Below, one piece after another: positions 50,875 to 58,485 of a DNA stretch of 64,000 bases. A model generated the notes under the pieces. It did no database searches, was not told the origin of the DNA, and saw only the letters and a list, made by a program, of their open reading frames with translations. Source of the DNA: Lachnospiraceae bacterium (GTDB lineage: Bacteria > Bacillota > Clostridia > Lachnospirales > Lachnospiraceae); NCBI GenBank assembly GCA_014804265.1, contig JAAVAC010000006.1, positions 37,623-101,622 of the forward strand. Reading direction: 5' to 3'. The position numbers and the translations under genes were made by a program. Numbering within the stretch: the stretch's first letter is position 1; each line of letters begins with the position of its first letter.

Positions 50875-51561
50875 ATGAATCGGATTTTGATTTTGGGAAA
50901 GGATAAAGAGCTGGTAGAGTGTATTGGATTTTATCTGGCTGGAGAAGGATATGAAATACGGAAGGCATATGATGAGGAAGAAGCATTCCATATCATGGAA
51001 AAAGAGGGAATCCATCTTCTTATTGCGGATATAGAGGAAAAGGGGCAAATCGGTTTTGCATTTGTCAGCCGGGTGAGAGCCGGATTTGACCTGCCTATTA
51101 TCATATTATCGGAACAGGGGGATGAACAGCATAAAGTATTGGGGTTAAGTGTGGGAGCAGATGATTATCTGGTAAAGCCCTGCAGTATCCTGGAGCTGAT
51201 AGCAAGAATCAAAGCACAGTTACGCCGTTACACACAGTTGGCATGTGCAAACCAAAAAGAAACGGTTAGATTTCAAGTAGGGGAATTATGTATTGATGAT
51301 GATAAAAAGAAAGTTACGGTAGGGGGCAATGAAGTAAGGCTTACCCCAATTGAATATAAAATATTGAAGCTTCTAGTAGAAAAACACGGAAAGGTACTGT
51401 CTATCGACCAGATTTATGAGAGCATCTGGCATATGAGGGCGGTTGGCGTAGACAATACGGTAGCAGTACATATCCGCCATATCCGCGAAAAAATTGAAAG
51501 CAACCCTAAAAAACCTCAATATCTTCAGGTAGTCTGGGGAGCAGGCTATAAGGTGGGATAA
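50875..51561 (+). CDS. Orphan OmpR/PhoB-type response regulator with atypical receiver
   Basis: 228 residues from ATG 50875, 8 bases after AAAGGAG; the frame is open upstream without a good site. The receiver domain (1-118) keeps Asp52 (LIADIE), Ser79 and Lys101 (LVKP), but the paired acidic residues that hold Mg2+ after the first strand are replaced by Gly8-Lys9 (ILILGKDKEL). The C-terminal winged helix (about 135-228) is standard (RLTPIEYKILKLLVE, TVAVHIRHIREKI). No histidine kinase is adjacent. It may work without normal phosphorylation. The GH31 gene begins 140 bases downstream and is a possible target. Confidence 0.88.
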   Translation: MNRILILGKDKELVECIGFYLAGEGYEIRKAYDEEEAFHIMEKEGIHLLIADIEEKGQIGFAFVSRVRAGFDLPIIILSEQGDEQHKVLGLSVGADDYLVKPCSILELIARIKAQLRRYTQLACANQKETVRFQVGELCIDDDKKKVTVGGNEVRLTPIEYKILKLLVEKHGKVLSIDQIYESIWHMRAVGVDNTVAVHIRHIREKIESNPKKPQYLQVVWGAGYKVG

Positions 51562-51701
51562 ACCGTATATAAAAAACAAAACATAAATAGTACTGGAAAT
51601 CATTAGAATGCCATGCTATGATATTGTCAGGAAACAGATGCCTGGGTCCTGGACGGACAGGCATGGGCATTAGGAAATATTAGCAGAGAAGGAGTAGCTT
51701 T

Positions 51702-53708
51702 ATGATTTTAAAGTATGTTTATGGAACGCCAATTGAAACAGAAGCGGTGGTGGAGCAAATAGCAGGGGCGGAGCAATCCATGCCCTTTTTTGCTGTAAAG
51801 AAAGAAGAGCAATCCATAAGCTTTTCTTATCAAATGGAGGAAGCGGATATTGTATATGGCCTTGGAGAAAATGTAAGAGGTATCAATAAAAGAGGGTTTC
51901 TTTATATAAGCAGCTGCAGCGATGATCCTTGTCATAGGGAGGACACCAATTCCCTTTATGGAGCCCATAATTTCATAATCCTCAGCGGAAAGGAATTATT
52001 TGGTGTCTTTGTAGACTTTCCGGGAAAAGTGACTTTTGACATAGGCTATACGAAAAGAAATGAAATGCTCATTACGGTTGAGGAAGAAAATCTGATCTTT
52101 TATATAATCACGGGTAAAACGGAAAAAGAAATCGTAAAAACATTCCGGGCAATGATTGGACAAAGCTACATTGCACCTAAATGGGCATTTGGTTACGGAC
52201 AGAGCCGATGGAGCTATATGAATGAAGAGGAAATCAGGGAAGTGGTAAAGAAGCATAGAGAAAACAAGATTCCCTTGGACAGTGTCTACATGGACATAGA
52301 TTATATGGAACGATACAAAGACTTTACCGTAAATAAAGAGGCCTTTCCCGATTTGCAGGCATTTTCCAGGGAAATGAAGGAGCAGGGCATTCATCTGGTT
52401 CCCATAATCGATGCAGGTGTAAAAATAGAAGACGGCTATGATGTATATGAAGAGGGGCTGGAAAAGGGATACTTCTGCAAGAAGGAAGACGGAACAGAGT
52501 TCGTAGCAGGTGTATGGCCCGGAAAAGTCCATTTTCCGGACATGTTAAATGAAGAAGCCAGAAGATGGTTTGGGAAAAAATATCAGATACTTCTGGATCA
52601 GGGAATTGAAGGATTCTGGAATGATATGAATGAACCGGCAATTTTCTATTCGGAAGATAATCTGTCAAAAGTGTTTCAAGAGCTTTCCCTGCTTCAGGGA
52701 GAAAATCTTGATATTGATAAGTTTTTCCATATGAAGGATCTGGTGTTAGGGATTGCGAATAATCCAATGGATTATCAGTCTTTTTACCATCAGTATCGGG
52801 GAAAAAAGATCCGTCATGATAAAGTTCATAATTTGTACGGCTATTATATGACAAGAGCGGCAGGAGAGGCATTTGAGGAACTTAAGCCTGAAAAAAGAAT
52901 GTTAATGTTCTCCAGAGCATCCTATATCGGAATGCATCGCTATGGGGGAATCTGGACGGGAGATAATATGTCCTGGTGGTCTCATCTACTTTTGAATATC
53001 CGCATGATGCCTGCCTTAAATATGTGTGGCTTTTTATTTACGGGAGCGGATATAGGAGGCTTTGGTGCTCATGCTACCGAAGATTTACTGCTGCGCTGGT
53101 TAGCTTTTGGTATTTTCACACCGCTGATGCGCAATCATTCCGCTTTGGGCACAAGAAGACAGGAAGCATATCAGTTTGAGGACAAAAAGGCATTTGCAAA
53201 TCTGATAGGAATCCGTTACGGCATTCTTCCTTATATTTACAGTGAATGTATGAAGGCTTCCTTAAGAGGAGAAATGATGTTCAGGCCATTGGCATTTGAT
53301 TATAGGGAAGATGAGTTTTCCAAGAGGGTGGAAGACCAGTTGTTAGTAGGCGACAGCATTATGATAGCGCCGGTATACCAGCAGAATGCAAGGGGCAGAT
53401 ATGTATATCTTCCAGAAAAGATGAAAATGGTGAAAATGAAAAGCTTGACGGAAAGGGATATCCAGATTATGGAAAAGGGACATCATTATGTGGAGGTTGC
53501 TTTGGATGAAGTCCTGTTCTTTATCCGGCCGGATAAAATACTTCCCTTGTCAAAAGGCGGGCAATGTGTGGAAGAGGTAGACTTTGAGCAGTTAGAGCTT
53601 TTAAGCTTTGTGGAAACAGAAGCTTCCTATGAGCTTTATACGGATGATGGTTTTACAAAGGATTATGAGCATGCAGAACATTTCAGAACTTTTAAGGTGG
53701 AAAAATGA
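51702..53708 (+). CDS. Glycoside hydrolase family 31, alpha-glucosidase type
   Basis: 668 residues. The GH31 nucleophile signature is GFWNDMNEPAIF with Asp308, and the acid/base Asp421 is in WTGDNMSWW. An N-terminal beta-sandwich (about 1-140) and C-terminal beta domains flank the barrel. No signal peptide is present, so it acts on imported oligosaccharides; cytosolic GH31 enzymes remove alpha-linked glucose (alpha-1,4 or 1,6) or, in some groups, xylose. The neighbourhood argues for glucan side chains. Its stop overlaps the start of the GNAT gene by 4 bases. A short inverted repeat (ATGCCTG/CAGGCAT, 51638-51664) lies in the leader. Confidence 0.93.
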   Translation: MILKYVYGTPIETEAVVEQIAGAEQSMPFFAVKKEEQSISFSYQMEEADIVYGLGENVRGINKRGFLYISSCSDDPCHREDTNSLYGAHNFIILSGKELFGVFVDFPGKVTFDIGYTKRNEMLITVEEENLIFYIITGKTEKEIVKTFRAMIGQSYIAPKWAFGYGQSRWSYMNEEEIREVVKKHRENKIPLDSVYMDIDYMERYKDFTVNKEAFPDLQAFSREMKEQGIHLVPIIDAGVKIEDGYDVYEEGLEKGYFCKKEDGTEFVAGVWPGKVHFPDMLNEEARRWFGKKYQILLDQGIEGFWNDMNEPAIFYSEDNLSKVFQELSLLQGENLDIDKFFHMKDLVLGIANNPMDYQSFYHQYRGKKIRHDKVHNLYGYYMTRAAGEAFEELKPEKRMLMFSRASYIGMHRYGGIWTGDNMSWWSHLLLNIRMMPALNMCGFLFTGADIGGFGAHATEDLLLRWLAFGIFTPLMRNHSALGTRRQEAYQFEDKKAFANLIGIRYGILPYIYSECMKASLRGEMMFRPLAFDYREDEFSKRVEDQLLVGDSIMIAPVYQQNARGRYVYLPEKMKMVKMKSLTERDIQIMEKGHHYVEVALDEVLFFIRPDKILPLSKGGQCVEEVDFEQLELLSFVETEASYELYTDDGFTKDYEHAEHFRTFKVEK

Positions 53709-54196
53709 ATATTGAAATAAAGACTTATGAAGAAAAAGATTTGCCTAAGATGATTCAAATCTGGAATGAGGTTGTAGAAGAAGGCATTGCATTCCCGCAG
53801 GAAGAGCTTTTAAACGACCAGACGGGAAAACAATTTTTTGCCTCCCAGACATACAGTGCCGTAGCGGTAAATACCGATACGGGCAGTATTTGCGGATTAT
53901 ATATATTACACCCTAATAATTTAGGACGGTGCGGTCATATATGCAATGCAAGCTATGCAGTCAGCTCGGAAAGCAGAGGGCTGCATATTGGTGAAAAATT
54001 AGTTTCTGATTGTCTACTTCAAGGAAAACGGCATGGATTTGGGATATTGCAGTTCAATGCAGTAGTAGCCACCAACATTCATGCACGCCATCTTTATGAA
54101 CGACTTGGATTCATTCAGTTGGGAACAATTCCCAAAGGATTTCGAATGAAAGACGGGCATTACGAGGATATATGTCCGTATTACCGGGAGCTGTAA
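53705..54196 (+). CDS. GNAT family N-acetyltransferase
   Basis: 163 residues, starting in the ATGA overlap with the GH31 gene. It begins IEIKTYEEKDLPKMIQIWNEVVEEG; the acetyl-CoA loop region is NASYAVSSESRGLHIGEKLVSDCLLQG and the C-terminal LYERLGFIQLGTIPKGFRMKDGHYEDICPYYREL is characteristic of the PhnO/RimI-like branch. Acceptor unknown; phosphinothricin-type or general small-molecule acetylation is possible. Overlap implies translational coupling to the GH31 gene. Confidence 0.9.
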   Translation: MNIEIKTYEEKDLPKMIQIWNEVVEEGIAFPQEELLNDQTGKQFFASQTYSAVAVNTDTGSICGLYILHPNNLGRCGHICNASYAVSSESRGLHIGEKLVSDCLLQGKRHGFGILQFNAVVATNIHARHLYERLGFIQLGTIPKGFRMKDGHYEDICPYYREL

Positions 54197-54271
54197 ATCT
54201 TCGGTAAATTTCAGCTTGCTTTTTAAAGATGGAAAAACTATATGGAATAATTTTATAAAGGAGAGATAATC

Positions 54272-55306
54272 ATGATTAAAGAAGCAATTGTTAAAATCGT
54301 AAACAAAGAAGACCTCACTTATGATGAGGCATATACCGTAATGAATGAAATTATGGGCGGTGAGACTACACCCACCCAGAATGCAGCATTTCTGGCAGCG
54401 CTCTCTACGAAAAGCACAAGAGCTGAGACAACCGATGAAATTGCCGGATGTGCTGCTTCCATGAGAGACCATGCGATAAAAGTGGAGACAGGCATGGAAT
54501 TGTTTGAAATCGTAGGCACCGGCGGCGATAATGCCCATAGCTTTAATATTTCCACGACCTCTGCGCTTGTGTGTGCGGCAGGCGGCATGAAGGTGGCAAA
54601 GCACGGTAATCGGGCAGCTTCCTCACAGTGTGGAACGGCAGACTGCCTTGAGGCTCTTGGTGTAAATATCCAGCAGAGTCCTCAAAGATGTATAGAACTT
54701 TTAAATGAAGTAGGCATGTGCTTTTTCTTTGCACAGAAATACCATACTTCCATGAAGTACGTAGGCGCCATCCGAAAGGAGCTGGGCTTCCGTACCGTGT
54801 TCAATATTTTAGGGCCGCTTACCAATCCCGGCAGCCCATCCATGCAGCTTCTTGGTGTATATGATGAATATCTGGTAGAGCCGCTGGCACAAGTGCTGAT
54901 CAGCCTTGGCGTAAAGCGGGGGATGGTGGTGTATGGTCAGGAAAAGCTGGATGAGATATCCCTGTGTGCACCCACTACTGTCTGTGAGATGAAGGATGGC
55001 TGGTTCAAATCTTATGTCATTACCCCGGAAAAATTTGGATTTGAACGCTGTACCAAAGCAGACCTTGCGGGAGGTACGCCGGAAGAGAATGCCAATATCG
55101 TGCGTGCGATCTTAAATGGAGAAAAAGGGCATAAGCGCAATGCAGTTTTAATGAACGCAGGCGCTGCCCTCTATATTGGCGGGAAGGCAGAATCCATTCA
55201 GGATGGTATCCATCTGGCAGGAGAATTGCTTGATTCCGGAAAGGTAGCAAAAACCCTTGAAGCATTCATTGAAGTGAGCAACCGTCCGGAAGCGGCAACT
55301 GTTTAA
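54272..55306 (+). CDS. trpD: Anthranilate phosphoribosyltransferase-like protein (stand-alone)
   Basis: 344 residues, normal AnPRT length. The PRPP loop is GTGGDN (82-87), then FNIST (91-95) and [21 protein letters not shown], where AnPRT usually has Ser-Gly-Ser in place of the Cys-Gly-Thr seen here. [10 protein letters not shown] is also typical. It would transfer phosphoribose to anthranilate in tryptophan synthesis. No other trp gene is nearby, and the next gene is a spore protein, so either the pathway genes are dispersed or the substrate is a related aromatic or purine-like acid. AAAGGAGA is 7 bases before the ATG. Confidence 0.85.
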   Translation: MIKEAIVKIVNKEDLTYDEAYTVMNEIMGGETTPTQNAAFLAALSTKSTRAETTDEIAGCAASMRDHAIKVETGMELFEIVGTGGDNAHSFNISTTSALVCAAGGMKVAKHGNRAASSQCGTADCLEALGVNIQQSPQRCIELLNEVGMCFFFAQKYHTSMKYVGAIRKELGFRTVFNILGPLTNPGSPSMQLLGVYDEYLVEPLAQVLISLGVKRGMVVYGQEKLDEISLCAPTTVCEMKDGWFKSYVITPEKFGFERCTKADLAGGTPEENANIVRAILNGEKGHKRNAVLMNAGAALYIGGKAESIQDGIHLAGELLDSGKVAKTLEAFIEVSNRPEAATV

Positions 55307-55400
55307 ATGAATTTTTTGTCATTGTTATAACAAAAATTACCAACATAAAAAGATTTTATCGGCTAATAATAATACCAAGATAAGTGATAAACATTCAGCA

Positions 55401-55446
55401 AAGGACATCATTCCAATGGGATATGTCAATAGCGAATGGTGTCCTT
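55401..55446 (+). promoter_or_regulatory. Stable hairpin in the leader of the SASP gene
   Basis: AAGGACATCATTC (55401-55413) pairs with GAATGGTGTCCTT (55434-55446), one wobble, loop of 20 bases; AGATAA/TTATCT just outside may extend the structure. It sits 46 bases before the ATG. I found no convincing sigma-G promoter in the 186-base gap. Confidence 0.5.
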
Positions 55447-55492
55447 ATCTGAAAATAGATAAAAGAAATTAAAATTACGGAGGTGAATAACA

Positions 55493-55693
55493 ATGGCAAG
55501 TAACAGTTCTAATTCTATGCAGGTACCAGAAGCTAAGGCTGCAATGGATCGTTTTAAGACAGAGGTTGCTTCTGAACTTGGTGTAAACTTAAAAGAAGGT
55601 TACAACGGCGACTTAACTTCTAAGGAAGCTGGAAGCATTGGCGGCGAAATGGTTCGTAGAATGATCAAAAAACAAGAAGAACAAATGAAATAA
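55493..55693 (+). CDS. Alpha/beta-type small acid-soluble spore protein
   Basis: 66 residues. The protein contains the GPR protease site region FKTEVASELGV and the C-terminal DNA-binding signature GYNGDLTSKEAGSIGGEMVRRMI, the two hallmarks of alpha/beta-type SASPs. These proteins coat and protect spore DNA and are degraded at germination. A perfect GGAGGTGA ribosome site is 7 bases before the ATG and a strong terminator follows. This is the best single evidence in the window that the organism makes endospores. Confidence 0.95.
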   Translation: MASNSSNSMQVPEAKAAMDRFKTEVASELGVNLKEGYNGDLTSKEAGSIGGEMVRRMIKKQEEQMK

Positions 55694-55709
55694 ATGCAGT
55701 AAATAAAGG

Positions 55710-55743
55710 CAGGGCGGTTTCGTTAGAAGCCGTCCTGTTTTTT
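55710..55743 (+). terminator. Terminator after the SASP gene
   Basis: A 12-bp stem (55710-55721 with 55726-55737, two wobbles) with GTTA loop and six T. Confidence 0.9.
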
Positions 55744-55776
55744 ATGGAGGGGAATAGTTTGGAATGCTTTGCAGGC

Positions 55777-56035
55777 GGGGTGGATAGACGGACGTGTGAG
55801 AGGGCATAGCATATGGGAGTCTTCTGGACACGCTTTCGCTCTGCAAAGACACAGCGGTACTAACGCACCAGAATACGGTGCGTAAGGACCGGCGACTTTG
55901 CAAAGGTCCAGAAGACTCCCATATGCTATGCCCTCTCACACTGTGTATCGAAAAACCACCTGCAGCTTTGAAAAGCTTTCGATGTATCTTAGATATAGGA
56001 AACCTGCGGGCTCCCACGTCCGTCTATCCAACCCC
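55777..56035. mobile_element. MITE-like palindromic repeat element, copy B
   Basis: Terminal inverted repeats GGGGTGGATAGACGGACGTG (55777-55796) and its complement with one extra A (56015-56035). Inside is a perfect 35-bp palindrome (55795-55829 with 55906-55940), a further 7-bp match and an apex hairpin ACGCACC/GGTGCGT (55863-55883). No coding capacity. The left end matches that of the element at 19.6 kb, but the palindrome arms differ in sequence between the copies. Confidence 0.65.
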
Positions 56036-56081
56036 ATTTCCCCTTACAAAACGTCCAAAAATCTTAAATTCCAACAGGATG

Positions 56082-56111
56082 TTGACTTTTCTATTGGATA
56101 TTGTGTAAAAT
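56082..56111 (+). promoter_or_regulatory. Candidate promoter of the small membrane protein gene
   Basis: TTGACT (56082-56087), 18-base spacer, TAAAAT (56106-56111), about 47 bases after element B. The leader contains a 6-bp hairpin GTTCCG/CGGAAC (56128-56146). Confidence 0.55.
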
Positions 56112-56203
56112 TTCATCGTGCTATACAGTTCCGTATACTTCGGAACATCAGGATAACAATCATTTTAAAAATTCATAGGAAAGTCCAGCTAGGAGTAAAA
56201 AAT

Positions 56204-56380
56204 ATGGAAGAACAGTATGGGGAAATCTTATATCCTGTTACACCGCAAATGAAGGAGCAATTAATTGAGCGGGTAAGGAATGAATATAAACAAACGAAAA
56301 AGACAGCCCGCTTTGGTGCTTATATTTTTCTTGGGGTGCTGGGCTTTGCAGTGATTCGGTGGTTCTCTATTAAACAGTAG
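56204..56380 (+). CDS. Small single-span membrane protein
   Basis: 58 residues from ATG 56204, with AGGAG 9 bases upstream; the frame is longer 5' but runs through the palindromic element and the promoter. The soluble N-terminus is charged (about 1-35), one membrane helix follows (about 37-54, AYIFLGVLGFAVIRWF) and the protein ends KQ. I recognise no family. It could be a regulator or small stabiliser of a membrane complex. Confidence 0.5.
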   Translation: MEEQYGEILYPVTPQMKEQLIERVRNEYKQTKKTARFGAYIFLGVLGFAVIRWFSIKQ

Positions 56381-56516
56381 GAAATCCATGTTCCTTTCCT
56401 GATACTGGCACAATTTAGACATTTACACAGTCATATGGGAATGATAATGGGATTTATCATTGATGATGAGGGTTTATGGCCGAGAGTTTTAGGCTTGGAA
56501 AATCCTTTTCCCAAGG

Positions 56517-56792
56517 GTGATTATAACAAATATTTATAATGATAAAATTTTCTTATATGGTTCTTATGCATGGGGAAATTATGACGAAGAATCCGATATA
56601 GATATTGTTGCAATTGTCAAAGGGGAAAGATTCGATTTGCAAAATAAGCTAAAGCTGATAGGGGATAAGTCCACTGATATCGGTATAGAAAATGACGTTG
56701 TTGTTTCACCTGCCATAATACCATTTGACAAATACGAAGAATATAAAGAAACACTTCCTTACTACATGAATATACGAAAGGAAGGAAAGTGA
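56517..56792 (+). pseudogene. MNT-type nucleotidyltransferase, N-terminally shortened
   Basis: About 91 codons. FLYGSYAWGNYDEESDIDIVAIV carries the GSx10DxD nucleotidyltransferase motif of MntA-type antitoxins, with Trp replacing the usual Arg or Lys. The first helix present in intact relatives is missing, and the only start is a GTG at 56517 without ribosome site. A HEPN-like fragment begins 2 bases after the stop, the standard order of MNT-HEPN toxin-antitoxin pairs. It is probably a decayed locus. Confidence 0.55.
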
Positions 56793-56793
56793 A

Positions 56794-56880
56794 TTGAATA
56801 ACTTAGTAATCTACAGATTTAATAATACAAAAGAAAAATCCATAGGAAACCGAAAAATAATTGTTGAAATTTCCCATCCC
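56794..56880 (+). pseudogene. HEPN-like gene fragment (start only)
   Basis: From TTG 56794, preceded by AAGGAAAG, the frame reads NNLVIYRFNNTKEKS and similar, resembling the first helix of HEPN toxins that partner MNT proteins. After about 25 residues the similarity is lost and unrelated sequence, including the terminator of the holin-like toxin gene, follows. The assignment rests mainly on position. Confidence 0.35.
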
Positions 56881-56901
56881 CTATGTTACATTAGACATAG
56901 G

Positions 56902-56927
56902 AAAAGCACCCACTCCAAAGTGGATGC
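56902..56927 (-). terminator. Terminator of the holin-like toxin transcript
   Basis: On the - strand, GCATCCACT/AGTGGGTGC (9 bp with TTGG loop) is followed by TTTTCC. A second hairpin (GCCTCATCTGT/ACAGGTGAGGC, 56961-56988) with a T-rich + strand tail could end an opposing RNA. Confidence 0.65.
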
Positions 56928-56992
56928 TCCCGATGGTAAACGTAATGTCCTTACGGACACCGCCTCATCTGTTGGCAGACAGGTGAGGCATT

Positions 56993-57109
56993 TTATCTTT
57001 TCTTGTTCCTCTTATCGAGAAAGGCAAGAAACGCAACAATTAAGCTACCAAAGGCTACTAACAAAGTTAGTATTCCAATGAAAATTGAGATAATCTCAAA
57101 AGCTGTCAT
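56993..57109 (-). CDS. Putative holin-like toxin (type I toxin-antitoxin family)
   Basis: 38 residues on the - strand, missed by simple length cut-offs. It begins MTAFEIISIFIG, continues with one hydrophobic helix (about 5-31) and ends FLDKRNKKR; this short helix plus a basic tail is typical of holin-like or TxpA/BsrG-type toxins of Firmicutes. GGAGGTG is 6 bases before the ATG. The long structured leader (to about 57240) and possible opposing transcript are consistent with an antisense-RNA antitoxin, whose exact promoter I could not fix. Confidence 0.75.
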   Translation of the reverse strand: MTAFEIISIFIGILTLLVAFGSLIVAFLAFLDKRNKKR

Positions 57110-57332
57110 ATTACGCACCTCCCTCCTATGTATTCCTGACAAGTCAGGTTTGAATGTTCGGGAGGCTGCCACCCTGTCATGGGTACTTTCCTAATGGCTT
57201 TCGCCACTTATTCAATCATATCACTGATATTATAAAATTTCAATTATCTTAGATCATTTTTCCGATATGCATAAAGCGAATTTCATATTTTTCGCACAAG
57301 CCCCACCACAAGAGATACAAAAACCATACCCT

Positions 57333-57360
57333 CTCCCACGTCCCCTATCCAAAATCCCCC
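57333..57360 (+). repeat. Dispersed CTCCCACGTCC motif, copy D
   Basis: CTCCCACGTCC followed by CCTATCCAAAATCCCCC, ending 9 bases before the promoter at 57369. No palindrome is attached. 57110-57332 otherwise contains the toxin leader with a CCTGAC/GTCAGG repeat and nothing coding. Confidence 0.5.
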
Positions 57361-57368
57361 TTTGTTCA

Positions 57369-57397
57369 TTGTCAAACAAACCAAAAAGGTGTAAGAT
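57369..57397 (+). promoter_or_regulatory. Promoter of the NMT1/TauA-type ABC operon
   Basis: TTGTCA (57369-57374), 17-base spacer, TAAGAT (57392-57397). Confidence 0.6.
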
Positions 57398-57460
57398 AGC
57401 AATGAAAGTCAAAGATAACAAAAAATATTCCCATACAAGAGGAATAGCGAGGAGAGGTTT

Positions 57461-58477
57461 ATGAAGAAAAAATGGATTTCACTTTTTATGGCAGCAGTAT
57501 GCATGCTGGTATTCCTGACAGGATGCGGCAGAACGGAAGCCGAACCAGAGCCTGCAAAGGAAGACACAAAAACAATTGACATAGTCCGGGTAGCCTCCTT
57601 AAAGGGTCCTACCTCCATGGGGCTTGTATCACTAATGGACAAAGCAGAAAAAAACGAAACGGAAATCTCCTATGAATTCGTAATGGAGACATCGGCAGAT
57701 ACCCTTCTTCCCATGGTCTTAAAGGGAGAAGTAGACATTGCGTTAGTGCCCGCTAACGTTGCCAGTGTCCTGTATAATAAGGCATCAGCCATGGATGTGG
57801 AAAGCGGTATTGTAGTGATTGATATCAACACATTAGGCGTTCTTTATCTGGTAACAGGAAATGATACTATTTCTACCATGAAGGATTTAGAGGGAAAGAC
57901 GATTTACTTAACCGGAAAGGGTACAACGCCGGATTATGTATTAAACTATCTGCTGACAGAAAATCAAGTGGATGATGTGACTTTGGAATATAAATCAGAA
58001 GCTGCTGAAGTGGCGGCGGTTCTGAAAGAGAATCCGGAAGCAATCGGACTTCTGCCCCAGCCCTTTGCAACGGCTGCCTGTATGCAAAATGAATCCCTGT
58101 CTGTGGCACTTGATTTCAATAAAGAGTGGGCGGTGATTCAGGGAGAATCCGGCAGCAACATGGTAACCGGAGTGACGATTGCAAGAAAAGCATTTGTGGA
58201 AGAACATAGCGAGCAGATAAGACAGTTTATGAAAGAACATAGGGAAAGCATTGAATATGTCAATGCAAATCCAGAGGAAGCAGCAGCGCTTATAGTAAAG
58301 GCTGGAATCGTGGAAAAGGAACCTGTTGCCGAGAAAGCAGTTCCCGACTGTAATCTTGCATATTTGGACGGGGAGGATATGAAGCAGGCATTATCCGGTT
58401 ACCTGAAGGTGCTTTACGAACAGAATCCAGAGTCAGTAGGAGGTGCGCTTCCGCAGGATGAATTCTATTACGAGTAG
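57461..58477 (+). CDS. ABC transporter substrate-binding lipoprotein, NMT1/SsuA-TauA type
   Basis: 338 residues. Lipoprotein signal with lipobox LTGC (Cys22). The core VRVASLKGPTSMGLVSLMDKAE, EVDIALVPANVASVLYNK and LEGKTIYLTGKGTTPDYVLNYLL is of the NMT1/TauA class, whose members bind sulfonates, nitrate, thiamine precursors or similar anions. The fused permease-ATPase gene follows after 8 bases, so the pair forms a complete importer. Substrate unknown. Confidence 0.9.
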   Translation: MKKKWISLFMAAVCMLVFLTGCGRTEAEPEPAKEDTKTIDIVRVASLKGPTSMGLVSLMDKAEKNETEISYEFVMETSADTLLPMVLKGEVDIALVPANVASVLYNKASAMDVESGIVVIDINTLGVLYLVTGNDTISTMKDLEGKTIYLTGKGTTPDYVLNYLLTENQVDDVTLEYKSEAAEVAAVLKENPEAIGLLPQPFATAACMQNESLSVALDFNKEWAVIQGESGSNMVTGVTIARKAFVEEHSEQIRQFMKEHRESIEYVNANPEEAAALIVKAGIVEKEPVAEKAVPDCNLAYLDGEDMKQALSGYLKVLYEQNPESVGGALPQDEFYYE

Positions 58478-58485
58478 GAGTTTTT

